Shown here one piece after another: positions 1-5,598 of a stretch of 7,900 bases of DNA. The notes below the pieces were generated by a model. That model made no database searches. It was given only the letters and a program-made list of their open reading frames with translations, and had not been told where the DNA came from. Positions within the stretch are counted from its first letter, which is position 1. The number at the start of each line of letters is the position of its first letter. The translations under genes were made by a program, and so were the position numbers. The DNA is from Ruminococcaceae bacterium UBA1691 (GTDB lineage: Bacteria; Bacillota; Clostridia; Oscillospirales; Acutalibacteraceae): positions 23,527 to 31,426 of the forward strand of contig DCJV01000076.1 of assembly GCA_002320555.1 (NCBI GenBank), written 5' to 3'.

Positions 1-76
1 GATTAATAGACCGCCCGTTTTCTGCAATACCGACCCTTCCAATCGAGGGATCATAGAAAAATGCTTTTTTCTCCAT
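1..76 (-). CDS. Probable methylated-DNA--[protein]-cysteine S-methyltransferase, N-terminal fragment
   Basis: Only the first 25 codons lie in the window; the gene runs off the left edge. The translation begins MEKKAFFYDPSIGRVGIAEN, which resembles the N-terminal strand of Ogt/MGMT proteins (typically xxAFYDTPIGxLGIAEDxG). These enzymes transfer the alkyl group from O6-alkylguanine to a cysteine of their own in a one-shot repair reaction. The catalytic PCHRV region would lie outside the window, so the call rests on N-terminal resemblance alone. The ATG sits 9 nt after the TGA of the antiporter gene on the same strand, and its weak ribosome binding site (a GAG close to the stop codon) lies at that junction. 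The two genes are therefore probably co-transcribed. A functional link to cation transport is not obvious. Confidence 0.65.
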   Translation of the reverse strand, partial: MEKKAFFYDPSIGRVGIAENGRSIN

Positions 77-85
77 GCCGTTTTC

Positions 86-1057
86 TCAGATCAGTCCGGA
101 GCAGGTGATAACTACATAGGAAGCATATGTAAGCAGTAAAACAACGCCTTGCGACCGGTGGAATTTTTTAGTGATTAGCGCCGGGATAATGGCGATGCAG
201 CCAATCAGCAGGCATGCTGGTAAATCGATCATGCCGACTTGCCGTGAAATCGGCAGTGCTCCGCCAAAGATCATGGAGGAAACCGGAAGAATCAGGGTCA
301 GGTCAATGATATTGGCGCCGATGATATTGCCGACTGAAAGAGATGCCTGCTTTTTCGCAATTGCAGATATGGTTGTAACAAGCTCGGGAAGGGAGGTACC
401 GATCGCGATCACAGTAACGCCGATGATCCGCTCCGGCACGCCGATAAAACGCGCCAGCTCGCTGCCGTTATCGATCAAGAGCTGAGCCCCCAGAATGATA
501 CCCACCGTTCCGAAGATGAATTTTATGATGTTTACCGCAATTTCCTTTTTGGCCGGCTTGTGTTTGACGCCTTCCTTCACTTCCTGTTCCTCTTCCTGCA
601 TGCCGATTCTGGCCACATGAATATTTTCTGCCATCGCGGCGATGAAAATAACCAGCAACAGAATTCCCGGGATCAGGGCAAGCTCGCCGCTTTCGCCAAA
701 GACTACCAGGAAAAGGGCGGCGCCCAGCATCAAACAGGATTTGAGCATATAATCCTTCCGCTTAATCGCGGTAGGCATACAGATCAATGCAATGGCCATG
801 ATCAGGCCGATATTCGCCGTAACACTGCCTACGGCGTTCCCGATCGACATATCGACCTTGCCCTGCGCCGCAGCAAAGGCGGAAACAAGCAGCTCCGGCA
901 GCGTCGTGGCGAAACTTACCACGGTCGCGCCCACGATCAATTTTGGGATACCGGAGACCTCCGCTATCCAGGAGGCGGCGTCGACAAAATAGTCCCCGCC
1001 CTTTACGATCAGAACGATCCCAACTGCAAATAACAGGATTACCAAAAAAATATTCAT
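86..1057 (-). CDS. CaCA-superfamily Na+/Ca2+ exchanger-like antiporter (YrbG family)
   Basis: This 323-aa polytopic membrane protein has the two inverted alpha-repeats of the calcium/cation antiporter superfamily. Repeat 1 has TTLPE at residues 51-55 and GNAVGS at 73-78; repeat 2 has GTSLPE at 220-225 and GNIIGAN at 243-249. The acidic residue in each PE motif is the family's ion-binding residue. A charged cytoplasmic loop (about 150-175) separates the halves, and the length is usual for bacterial YrbG-type exchangers. Members exchange Ca2+ (or another cation) for Na+ across the cytoplasmic membrane; which ion is moved here cannot be read from sequence. I chose the ATG at 1057 rather than the one at 1087 because AGGAAGGAG lies about 8 nt upstream and the hydrophobic segment MNIFLVILLF starts there. 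The gene has its own promoter and a long structured leader, pointing to RNA-level regulation. The next gene begins 9 nt downstream. Confidence 0.93.
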   Translation of the reverse strand: MNIFLVILLFAVGIVLIVKGGDYFVDAASWIAEVSGIPKLIVGATVVSFATTLPELLVSAFAAAQGKVDMSIGNAVGSVTANIGLIMAIALICMPTAIKRKDYMLKSCLMLGAALFLVVFGESGELALIPGILLLVIFIAAMAENIHVARIGMQEEEQEVKEGVKHKPAKKEIAVNIIKFIFGTVGIILGAQLLIDNGSELARFIGVPERIIGVTVIAIGTSLPELVTTISAIAKKQASLSVGNIIGANIIDLTLILPVSSMIFGGALPISRQVGMIDLPACLLIGCIAIIPALITKKFHRSQGVVLLLTYASYVVITCSGLI

Positions 1058-1244
1058 TAGGCTTCTCCTTCCTCTGACTGGACACAAACAATGTGTTTAA
1101 CAGATCCAAATAGGCCGCAAAAGGAAAGAACCCATGTGCGAAAAAATGGGTTCTTCCCTTCCGGCTGCCAGCATACGATGAGGAATAAAAGCGGTTTGTC
1201 CAGCTCTGAAAGGCAGGGCCTTTATTCCCTCATATTCTTTAGTT
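1058..1244 (-). ncRNA. Structured 5' leader of the antiporter gene, riboswitch candidate
   Basis: About 190 nt separate the predicted transcription start from the antiporter ATG. In the minus-strand RNA, 1218-1233 pairs with 1178-1192 in a stem of about 15 bp (AUGAGG-G bulge-AAUAAAGGC against GCUUUUAUUCCUCAU). The enclosed loop contains CUGCC (1212-1216), which can pair with GGCAG in the 3' flank (1165-1169) as a possible pseudoknot. A terminator-like hairpin follows at 1121-1160, and then the gene's ribosome binding site. A sensor domain followed by a terminator and a coding start is the usual order in cis-acting riboswitches. Cation exchangers are known targets of metal-ion riboswitches such as yybP-ykoY (Mn2+) and, as I recall, the Na+-responsive DUF1646 class. 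I do not see the yybP-ykoY signatures I would expect, and I cannot confirm DUF1646 from memory. The class is unassigned. Confidence 0.55.
1121..1160 (-). terminator. Hairpin in the antiporter leader, possible attenuator
   Basis: The arms AAGAACCCAT (1126-1135) and ATGGGTTCTT (1146-1155) pair around a 10-nt loop. The stem extends to about 15 bp through 1121-1125 and 1156-1160. The extension includes a G-U pair only when read as minus-strand RNA; on the plus strand the same position is an A-C mismatch. This favours a function in the minus-strand leader transcript. The following bases include UUUU but no long U tract, so intrinsic termination is plausible rather than certain. The hairpin sits between the promoter and the antiporter start, where a regulated terminator would lie. 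Confidence 0.55.
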
Positions 1245-1250
1245 GCAGAC

Positions 1251-1279
1251 ATTGTATTCCTTTTTTTATATCACGTCAA
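1251..1279 (-). promoter_or_regulatory. Sigma-A-type promoter of the antiporter leader
   Basis: On the minus strand the -35 box TTGACG (1274-1279) and the -10 box TACAAT (1251-1256) are separated by exactly 17 bp, and the spacer is rich in A. Each hexamer matches 5 of 6 consensus bases. Transcription would begin near 1244 and give a leader of about 190 nt. This is the best sigma-A promoter seen in the window. Confidence 0.8.
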
Positions 1280-1297
1280 GCAAATCTATGGCAAATT
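1280..1297 (-). repeat. 11-bp-spaced direct repeat abutting the antiporter -35 box
   Basis: Read on the plus strand, GCAAATC (1280-1286) and GCAAATT (1291-1297) repeat with an 11-bp period, directly upstream of the -35 element on the minus strand. One helical turn between half-sites suits a dimeric DNA-binding regulator. Two short AT-rich copies can also arise by chance, so this is only a candidate operator or UP-like element. Confidence 0.3.
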
Positions 1298-1374
1298 TGA
1301 GGGGTACACAGGCATAACCCATATCTGCCACGGCTGAATTGGCTGTTCCTCCTTATTTCTCTTTAAAAAGCAGT

Positions 1375-1404
1375 GCCGCAGAGATTCCAAACGTTCTCTG
1401 CGGC
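1375..1404 (-). terminator. Terminator of the small-protein operon
   Basis: The perfect inverted repeat GCCGCAGAGA (1375-1384) and TCTCTGCGGC (1395-1404) forms a 10-bp stem with a 10-nt loop. On the minus strand it is followed after about 5 nt by TTTTT, and it starts 27 nt beyond the stop of the 57-aa gene. It separates the small-protein operon from the antiporter promoter. Plus-strand read-through would also meet T runs, so it might act in both directions, but no plus-strand gene ends here. Confidence 0.7.
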
Positions 1405-1431
1405 GTAACTCTAGTTTTGATTTTTCCCCTG

Positions 1432-1605
1432 TTATTGAAAATCGCCGAGGCTCTGCACATATGCATGCATTTCGCTACGGGAGCGGATCGAATGCGTATG
1501 GGAGAGAATCTCCTCCTGCTTTTCCTTTGACTGTTTTGAAAAATACGCCATTGCACGCGGATTTTGCGCAAGCGCCATTCCAAAGCCCAAAGGCAGCTCC
1601 TCCAT
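1432..1605 (-). CDS. 57-aa small protein, paralogue of its upstream neighbour
   Basis: This short frame begins MEELPLGFGMALAQNPRAMA and ends QSLGDFQ. It has an excellent AGGAGG (1614-1619) 8 nt upstream of the ATG, and that site starts just past the stop codon of the preceding 60-aa gene. It aligns over its length with that neighbour: LPL followed by a hydrophobic stretch, an N-x-R motif, a conserved F, a Q-rich helix, SIR, and a final L. Both look like small soluble alpha-helical proteins with no signal peptide and no membrane segment. I recall similar unnamed proteins in Clostridia, but no function is known to me. The strong translation signal and the paralogous neighbour make it a real gene despite its size. 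Confidence 0.8.
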   Translation of the reverse strand: MEELPLGFGMALAQNPRAMAYFSKQSKEKQEEILSHTHSIRSRSEMHAYVQSLGDFQ

Positions 1606-1620
1606 GCTGTTTTCCTCCTT

Positions 1621-1803
1621 TTATCGTTTCTGCTCGAGACGCCTGATACAGTCATGAAAATCCTGCGGCGTTCGAATGGATTCCTGTAAAAGCCTTTGCT
1701 GCATCTGCTCCGGAAGCGAATCAAAAAGCTCCCGTTCCCTATCGTTTTCATGGAACATCGTCGCCAGAGCAAGCGGCAGACCGGAATAATTGGCATATTC
1801 CAT
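1621..1803 (-). CDS. 60-aa small protein, first gene of a paralogous pair
   Basis: The protein starts MEYANYSGLPLALATMFHEN and ends IRRLEQKR. The ATG at 1803 was chosen over one at 1830 because AGAAGGAGG lies just upstream at the right spacing. Like its downstream neighbour it has an LPL motif near the N-terminus, a conserved Asn-x-Arg, a Phe, a Gln-rich predicted helix and a C-terminal S-I-R...L pattern; the alignment needs only a two-residue gap. It is highly charged, probably helical and cytoplasmic. The stop codon runs almost directly into the next gene's Shine-Dalgarno site, so the pair is co-translated from one mRNA. No function can be assigned. A regulatory or protein-binding role would be a guess. 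Confidence 0.8.
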   Translation of the reverse strand: MEYANYSGLPLALATMFHENDRERELFDSLPEQMQQRLLQESIRTPQDFHDCIRRLEQKR

Positions 1804-1968
1804 ATGCGTCCTCCTTCTATCTGCTGGCAATCATGCGGTTCTATTCGTTAGTATAGTAAGATTGCCTCCAATTATCCGCCGCCCAAGCATGTATAAAGGC
1901 GTTTTTTCCTCCGGTGCTAGAGCTTCTTCAGGCCCAGCACTGCAAGGATTTTCGAACAGACAAGAAAT

Positions 1969-2001
1969 GGCGCCTCCAAAGCCCGAAACTTTGAAGGCAC
2001 C
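1969..2001 (-). terminator. Terminator of the phospholipase/symporter operon
   Basis: On the minus strand GGTGCCTTCAAAG (1989-2001) pairs with CTTTGGAGGCGCC (1969-1981) over 13 bp, counting two G-T wobbles, around a 7-nt loop. It begins 16 nt after the symporter stop and is followed by the T-rich ATTTCTTGT. The remaining stretch to the small-protein gene (1804-1968) shows only a -10-like TATACT near 1851-1856 with no good -35, so the promoter of that operon is unresolved. Confidence 0.7.
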
Positions 2002-2017
2002 AAAAACGCAGCCAATA

Positions 2018-3433
2018 TCAAACATTCGATTGTGACAATACCGCCTCTTGCTGCTCCCTACGACGCTCCTCGAGCTCCCGCAGGATCGCTTCCTTGCGCT
2101 TGCCCGTAAAGCGATAAAACAGCATTGGAATAATCGCCAGCGCAAATCCTGCCGCCGGCAGCAAGGTCACCAGTGCGAAAATGCCGTCGAGCGTTTGTGC
2201 CGTCTGCGCCTGCTGCACGACGACGCCCATCGCATTCTCGACCGGCTGCTTGAAATGGATCAGCACGAGGAAAACGGACACGGTGATCGCCGCAAAGGCG
2301 TTATTAAATTTGGTAACGGAGGAATTCAGGGAGAAGCAGAAGCCCTCCAACCGCTCGCCTGTCTTCCATTCGAGATAATCAAGGCTGTCCCCAACCATTG
2401 GATAGGCGATCGTGGAAAATACGCCGAGCGGAATCCCGCCTATCGCTAAAAACGGTAGGATGGCATAGAAATTGTCATAGCCGACGAAATAGGCGGCGCT
2501 GAGCACGACGGCTCCCATCACGCCAAAGAAAATATAGACTTTCTTATAGCCAAATCGCGTGTAGAGCGGCGGCGTTACCAGCATACCAGTAAACATCCCT
2601 GCGGCAATGATAACCACCATGATAATTTGCACTGTCCCGGGAGAGAAGCTGCTTTGGATATTGTAATTTGCAACGTATACCGCCGAGATCTGAAGCAGGT
2701 ACCGGGTGCAACTGAGCATGGTGGCAAGCAGGGTCAGCAGCATCGGCGTATTTTGAGAGGCAATGTGTATAATCTTTTTTACCGGAAGTTGCTCTTCCTT
2801 GACAGGCTGGATGCGCTCCTTTGCATTCCGGTAAACGGAGAAGAGCGCGCACATCCCAAACAGGCCAATTATGGCGGCAAAGCCGAAATAACCGCGCCGC
2901 TCTCCGAAACGGTCCGCGAGCATCGGGACAACCAGCATCGGGATCACGCTACCCACTGAGCCGACCGTAACGGCGAGGGACAGGGTTTTCGCCCGCTCGC
3001 CGGCATTGGGCGTGGTTACGGAGATCAGGCTCCAGAGTGGCACATCGGTAACGGTATAAAGCGTATCGAAGATAAAATAGGTCACGACCGCAAAGACGAC
3101 CTTCCACGCGTTTGAAAGATTGGGCGCAGCAAACAAAAGCGCCGTAAAAATGCCCATCGGTACTGCAAAATAGAAAAAATATTTTCGCATGCGCCCGCGC
3201 TTCCCATTTTTTGTGCGGTCGATGAGGATGCCCATGATCGGATCGTTGACCGTATCCCAGATACGGGCGGCGCCCATGAGCACTGGTACTGCCGCCATGG
3301 GCAACAAAAAAACGTCCGTATAAAAATACAGGAGATAAGAGGCGATCATGCTGGATACGACATAGCTGTTGACGCTGGCAAAGCTGATGGATAGCTTCTC
3401 CTTGAAGGTGACATAACGTTTCTGGTTATCCAA
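2018..3433 (-). CDS. GPH-family (MelB-like) cation symporter, TTG start
   Basis: This 471-aa protein has about 12 predicted membrane segments and belongs to the glycoside-pentoside-hexuronide:cation symporter branch of the MFS. N-terminal signatures are YFYTDVFLLP (37-46) and WDTVNDPIMG (59-68), whose Asp60 and Asp64 match the spacing of the Na+-binding Asp55 and Asp59 of MelB. These are followed by DRTKNGKRGRMRKY (72-85), the family's loop 2-3 motif. It should couple uptake of a solute to Na+ or H+. Substrate is unknown: the family carries sugars, but its animal relative MFSD2A carries lysophospholipid. I chose TTG at 3433 because AGGAGGT (3442-3448) lies 8 nt upstream. This start overlaps the preceding gene's end by 8 nt (ATTGGATAA), so translation is probably coupled to the phospholipase-family gene. 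An ATG at 3475 in the same frame lies inside the upstream gene and lacks a comparable site. Confidence 0.9.
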   Translation of the reverse strand: MDNQKRYVTFKEKLSISFASVNSYVVSSMIASYLLYFYTDVFLLPMAAVPVLMGAARIWDTVNDPIMGILIDRTKNGKRGRMRKYFFYFAVPMGIFTALLFAAPNLSNAWKVVFAVVTYFIFDTLYTVTDVPLWSLISVTTPNAGERAKTLSLAVTVGSVGSVIPMLVVPMLADRFGERRGYFGFAAIIGLFGMCALFSVYRNAKERIQPVKEEQLPVKKIIHIASQNTPMLLTLLATMLSCTRYLLQISAVYVANYNIQSSFSPGTVQIIMVVIIAAGMFTGMLVTPPLYTRFGYKKVYIFFGVMGAVVLSAAYFVGYDNFYAILPFLAIGGIPLGVFSTIAYPMVGDSLDYLEWKTGERLEGFCFSLNSSVTKFNNAFAAITVSVFLVLIHFKQPVENAMGVVVQQAQTAQTLDGIFALVTLLPAAGFALAIIPMLFYRFTGKRKEAILRELEERRREQQEAVLSQSNV

Positions 3434-4352
3434 TGCGGAGCACCTCCTCCAGCCTGTCGTAATACCCAAAGTCAAAGTTGCGTGTGATCAGAGGAGAATC
3501 CGCCGCGCTGCCGCCCTGGCAAACAGTGGAGATCAGCCCCTGTGCCTCCTCGGCGGCATGTACCAAGATGTCCTCGACGCTGTGGCAGTAAACGCCCTCC
3601 GGATGCCTTGGATCGCGCCACACTTTGCGGTCCTCGTTGAGAATTTCAGCGCAGGGATGATCACACTTCAGCTTATTCGAGAGATCGTAGCCGTCCGAAG
3701 AAAAACGGCTAACCGCTTTCGCAATGGGCTTTGTAAGGCTCGTCCCATGCAGTTGAAGGAAGGTGAGTACAGGAATCGCGTAGATCGCATTCGTGATCTG
3801 CGAAAGCTTTACCGTTTCGTGGAACAGGGCGGCGATCAATTTGTGCCATACCTCCGCGATCGCCTGTGTCTCCCCCGCCTCCAGCCGGAGAAAGTCCGTC
3901 GTAAACGCGGAAATCGGTCTGCCCGTCTGCTTGTGATACAGGGCGATGTCAATCTCTGTTTCGCACAGGCCGTGCAGGCTTGCATGGCTCCCCCTCCCCG
4001 CCTTCTGGCGCTCATAGACGGAGCTCTCCACATACGGGTGCAGATATTTATCCGCACAGTAATGCGAAATCAGACCCGCATACCAGGAGAACAGAATCTG
4101 TTTATGCCTCCCCGCCGTAGCTTCCTCCGCCTCCACGACGCGAAACATGGATGCAATGTCCACATCCACCTGAAAGCGGTCACCATAGCCCATTAGGCTT
4201 TTTTTACCGGGCAACAGGCTGTAATAAAAAATGTCCGGCCCCATATTTCCCAGAAAAAATGCGGGCATGTAGAGAGAAAGCCCCGGCTCCTGTTCAGCCA
4301 GTCTGCAGCGAAGCATCTTTCCGGCTGTCATATGTGCAATCATATCACCCAT
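3426..4352 (-). CDS. Zinc-dependent phospholipase C family protein
   Basis: This 308-aa protein matches the family named after Bacillus/Clostridium zinc phospholipase C. Recognisable metal-site segments are H7 (IAHMTAG), LGNMGPDIFYY (34-44, with Asp40), WYAGLISHYCADKYLHP (90-106, with His97, Asp101 and His105) and H-x3-H-x3-E-x-E-x-D (His123, His127, Glu131, Glu133, Asp135). True PLC hydrolyses phospholipid to diacylglycerol and a phosphorylated head group. Relatives of this divergent kind are mostly uncharacterised, so substrate is not established. There is no signal peptide, unlike secreted clostridial toxins, so the protein is probably cytoplasmic or at the inner membrane face. The start is supported by AGGAGG 8 nt upstream. 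It is the first gene of an operon with the symporter, and its promoter region carries a Pho-box-like repeat array. Confidence 0.85.
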   Translation of the reverse strand: MGDMIAHMTAGKMLRCRLAEQEPGLSLYMPAFFLGNMGPDIFYYSLLPGKKSLMGYGDRFQVDVDIASMFRVVEAEEATAGRHKQILFSWYAGLISHYCADKYLHPYVESSVYERQKAGRGSHASLHGLCETEIDIALYHKQTGRPISAFTTDFLRLEAGETQAIAEVWHKLIAALFHETVKLSQITNAIYAIPVLTFLQLHGTSLTKPIAKAVSRFSSDGYDLSNKLKCDHPCAEILNEDRKVWRDPRHPEGVYCHSVEDILVHAAEEAQGLISTVCQGGSAADSPLITRNFDFGYYDRLEEVLRIG

Positions 4353-4381
4353 CTGAAGATCCTCCTTATCATTTAGACTCT

Positions 4382-4387
4382 ATGATA
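4382..4387 (-). promoter_or_regulatory. -10 box of the phospholipase/symporter operon
   Basis: Minus-strand TATCAT matches 5 of 6 bases of TATAAT and lies about 30 nt upstream of the ATG. No TTGACA-like -35 is present at 17 bp. That position is occupied by the hexamer repeat array, as in activator-dependent promoters. Confidence 0.55.
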
Positions 4388-4396
4388 ACAGAAGTG

Positions 4397-4435
4397 TTTA
4401 AAAAGGGGGTTAAGTTTGCATTAAAGGCATGTTAG
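4397..4435 (-). promoter_or_regulatory. Pho-box-like array: four hexamers at 11-bp period
   Basis: On the minus strand CTAACA (4430-4435), TTAATG (4419-4424), TTAACC (4408-4413) and TTTAAA (4397-4402) follow one another at exact 11-bp intervals. The last ends 9 bp before the -10 box. Bacillus PhoP binds TTAACA-like direct repeats with 11-bp spacing, covering roughly -22 to -60 of activated promoters, and this array fits both the motif and the position. The regulator is inferred. Other OmpR/PhoB-type response regulators also bind tandem repeats of this period. Confidence 0.6.
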
Positions 4436-4471
4436 GCTCCGGCGGGAGGTATTACAATAAAGCAAATCCTC

Positions 4472-5341
4472 CTATAAACGCTTTTGAAAATTCCCCTCAA
4501 TCATAATATCCTCATGGATCAGGATAAATGCCGCAGGATCCTTCTGAAGCACCGCCTTTTTGAGCAGGAGGGATTCCTTCTTGGTCACGACTGTCAAAAG
4601 GATATTCGCCTGTTCCCTTGTATACCCCCCATAACCGTTCCAGTTTGTTACGCCTCGATGTACTGTCTCAAAAATCAGCCGCTCCATATCCGGCTGCTTG
4701 GTAATGATCAGGCAGCTGCGCATGATACTCTGCAAATGCACCCGGTCGAGTGCGACCGCTGTCACAGCGCTGTAAATGATCGAATAGACCACCGTCTCGA
4801 AATCCGTCATCAAAAGGCATGCGGTATAAACGAGCACATTGAGTATCAGCAGAAGCTTTCCCACGCTGTATTTCGGATTACGTACGGTGAAATAAACGCC
4901 CAGAATTTCCTCCCCGCCGCCACTGCCACCGGACAGCAGCGTCATCCCTGCGCCCACCCCGGCTAAAAGTCCGCCAACCAGGCAGGCCGTCAGGCGATCC
5001 GTAAAAACAGGAGCATCCGGGATCGGGACGATGGTCAGAAACAGCGTATAGCAGGGCACACAAATCATCGTCTTGATGAAAAATCCCCTGTCAAGCCGGT
5101 AGGAAAGATACAGAAGCGGCAGATTGATGAGATAATAGAGGATGCCCGCCCAGTCGATATCCGGCAGCGGAAGACGCAACACCTCCTTGAGCAAATATTG
5201 CAAAAGCTGAGCAATGCCCAAAAAGCCGCCGTTGAACAGCCCCGCGGGCACAATAAACCAATTGAGCGCACAGGAAAAAAGCAGGGAGCCGAATACAAGC
5301 AGCAAAAGCGTTTTCACGGATAGATAGCGCATCCATTTCAT
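4472..5341 (-). CDS. YitT family membrane protein (membrane domain plus DUF2179)
   Basis: This 289-aa protein has the standard two-part YitT architecture. An N-terminal membrane domain of five or six segments (about 10-200) contains NWFIVPAGLFNGGFLGIAQL (27-46) and the glycine-rich GGSGGGEEIL (138-147). A C-terminal soluble DUF2179 domain (about 210-285) contains RGVTNWNGYGGYTREQ (229-244) and the VVTKKE strand. Family members are common in multiple copies in Firmicutes. Their molecular role is largely unknown, and transport or sensing has been suggested. The ATG at 5341 has GGGGGA 6 nt upstream; an ATG three codons in is a less likely start. The gene is monocistronic or reads through to the phospholipase operon: no clear terminator lies in the 119 nt between them. 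It has its own promoter region with the same Pho-box-like repeats. Confidence 0.92.
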   Translation of the reverse strand: MKWMRYLSVKTLLLLVFGSLLFSCALNWFIVPAGLFNGGFLGIAQLLQYLLKEVLRLPLPDIDWAGILYYLINLPLLYLSYRLDRGFFIKTMICVPCYTLFLTIVPIPDAPVFTDRLTACLVGGLLAGVGAGMTLLSGGSGGGEEILGVYFTVRNPKYSVGKLLLILNVLVYTACLLMTDFETVVYSIIYSAVTAVALDRVHLQSIMRSCLIITKQPDMERLIFETVHRGVTNWNGYGGYTREQANILLTVVTKKESLLLKKAVLQKDPAAFILIHEDIMIEGNFQKRL

Positions 5342-5377
5342 AAAAAGTCCCCCATTTTGATCAAATGAATCAGAAAA

Positions 5378-5383
5378 AGGATA
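5378..5383 (-). promoter_or_regulatory. -10 box of the yitT-like gene
   Basis: Minus-strand TATCCT lies 10 bp downstream of the last repeat hexamer and about 37 nt before the ATG. It is a weak match to TATAAT, and no -35 box is visible, which fits an activated promoter. The layout matches that of the phospholipase operon. Confidence 0.4.
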
Positions 5384-5393
5384 TCACAGGACG

Positions 5394-5432
5394 CATCAAA
5401 ACGGCGTTAAAATTATGTTAAAATTGTGTTTT
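5394..5432 (-). promoter_or_regulatory. Pho-box-like array upstream of the yitT-like gene
   Basis: On the minus strand TTAACA (5416-5421), TTAACG (5405-5410) and TTGATG (5394-5399) recur every 11 bp. A degenerate fourth copy AAAACA (5427-5432) keeps the same period. Two copies sit within a nearly perfect 11-bp tandem repeat (GTTAAAATTAT and GTTAAAATTGT on the plus strand, 5406-5427). The array ends 10 bp before the -10 box. TTAACA is the exact Bacillus PhoP half-site consensus. Because the region is divergent, the same sites might also affect the plus-strand DUF2935 gene about 170 bp away. Confidence 0.6.
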
Positions 5433-5550
5433 CAGGGAGGGCTAATAAAAAATCGTTTCATTTTAATGTCCAGTTTATGTTCACATTCTTTGTTCTGCGG
5501 GAGTGAAAAGGGCGGAATGCCTTCTCTCCACACCTCCCCCTTTCTCCCAG

Positions 5551-5558
5551 CATATACT
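5551..5558 (+). promoter_or_regulatory. Possible -10 element for the DUF2935/oxidase operon
   Basis: CATATACT lies about 40 nt upstream of the DUF2935 start. It contains TATACT (5 of 6 to the sigma-A -10) and also resembles the CATAcAaT-like -10 of sporulation sigma-E. No convincing -35 is seen, because the preceding 30 nt are a C/T-rich tract. The choice of sigma factor is open. The rest of 5433-5550 shows nothing I can name. Confidence 0.3.
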
Positions 5559-5598
5559 GTAGAAAACTTTAAAAATGAAATGAAAGGTATGAAAGGCT

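Noticed and set aside
560..1033. 157-aa plus-strand frame
   Set aside because: It is antisense to the alpha-repeat regions of the antiporter. Its composition, with many His, Gln and Arg residues, is that of a shadow frame.
1266..1322. 18-codon minus-strand frame (MGYACVPLKFAIDLLDVI) upstream of the antiporter
   Set aside because: It has no ribosome binding site and overlaps the -35 box of the antiporter promoter, so it would not be on the antiporter transcript. Probably chance.
1914..1940. GTGCT...AGCAC inverted repeat between the two minus-strand operons
   Set aside because: The stem is only 5 bp with a 17-nt loop, and a much better terminator lies at 1969-2001.
3558..4196. 212-aa plus-strand frame
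   Set aside because: It is antisense to the phospholipase-family gene, whose metal-site motifs are clear. It has no recognisable domain.
4446..4471. Inverted repeat (GAGG...CCTC) just after the yitT-like stop
   Set aside because: Only about 5 bp pair cleanly before a mismatched internal loop, and no T tract follows on the minus strand. Not a credible terminator.
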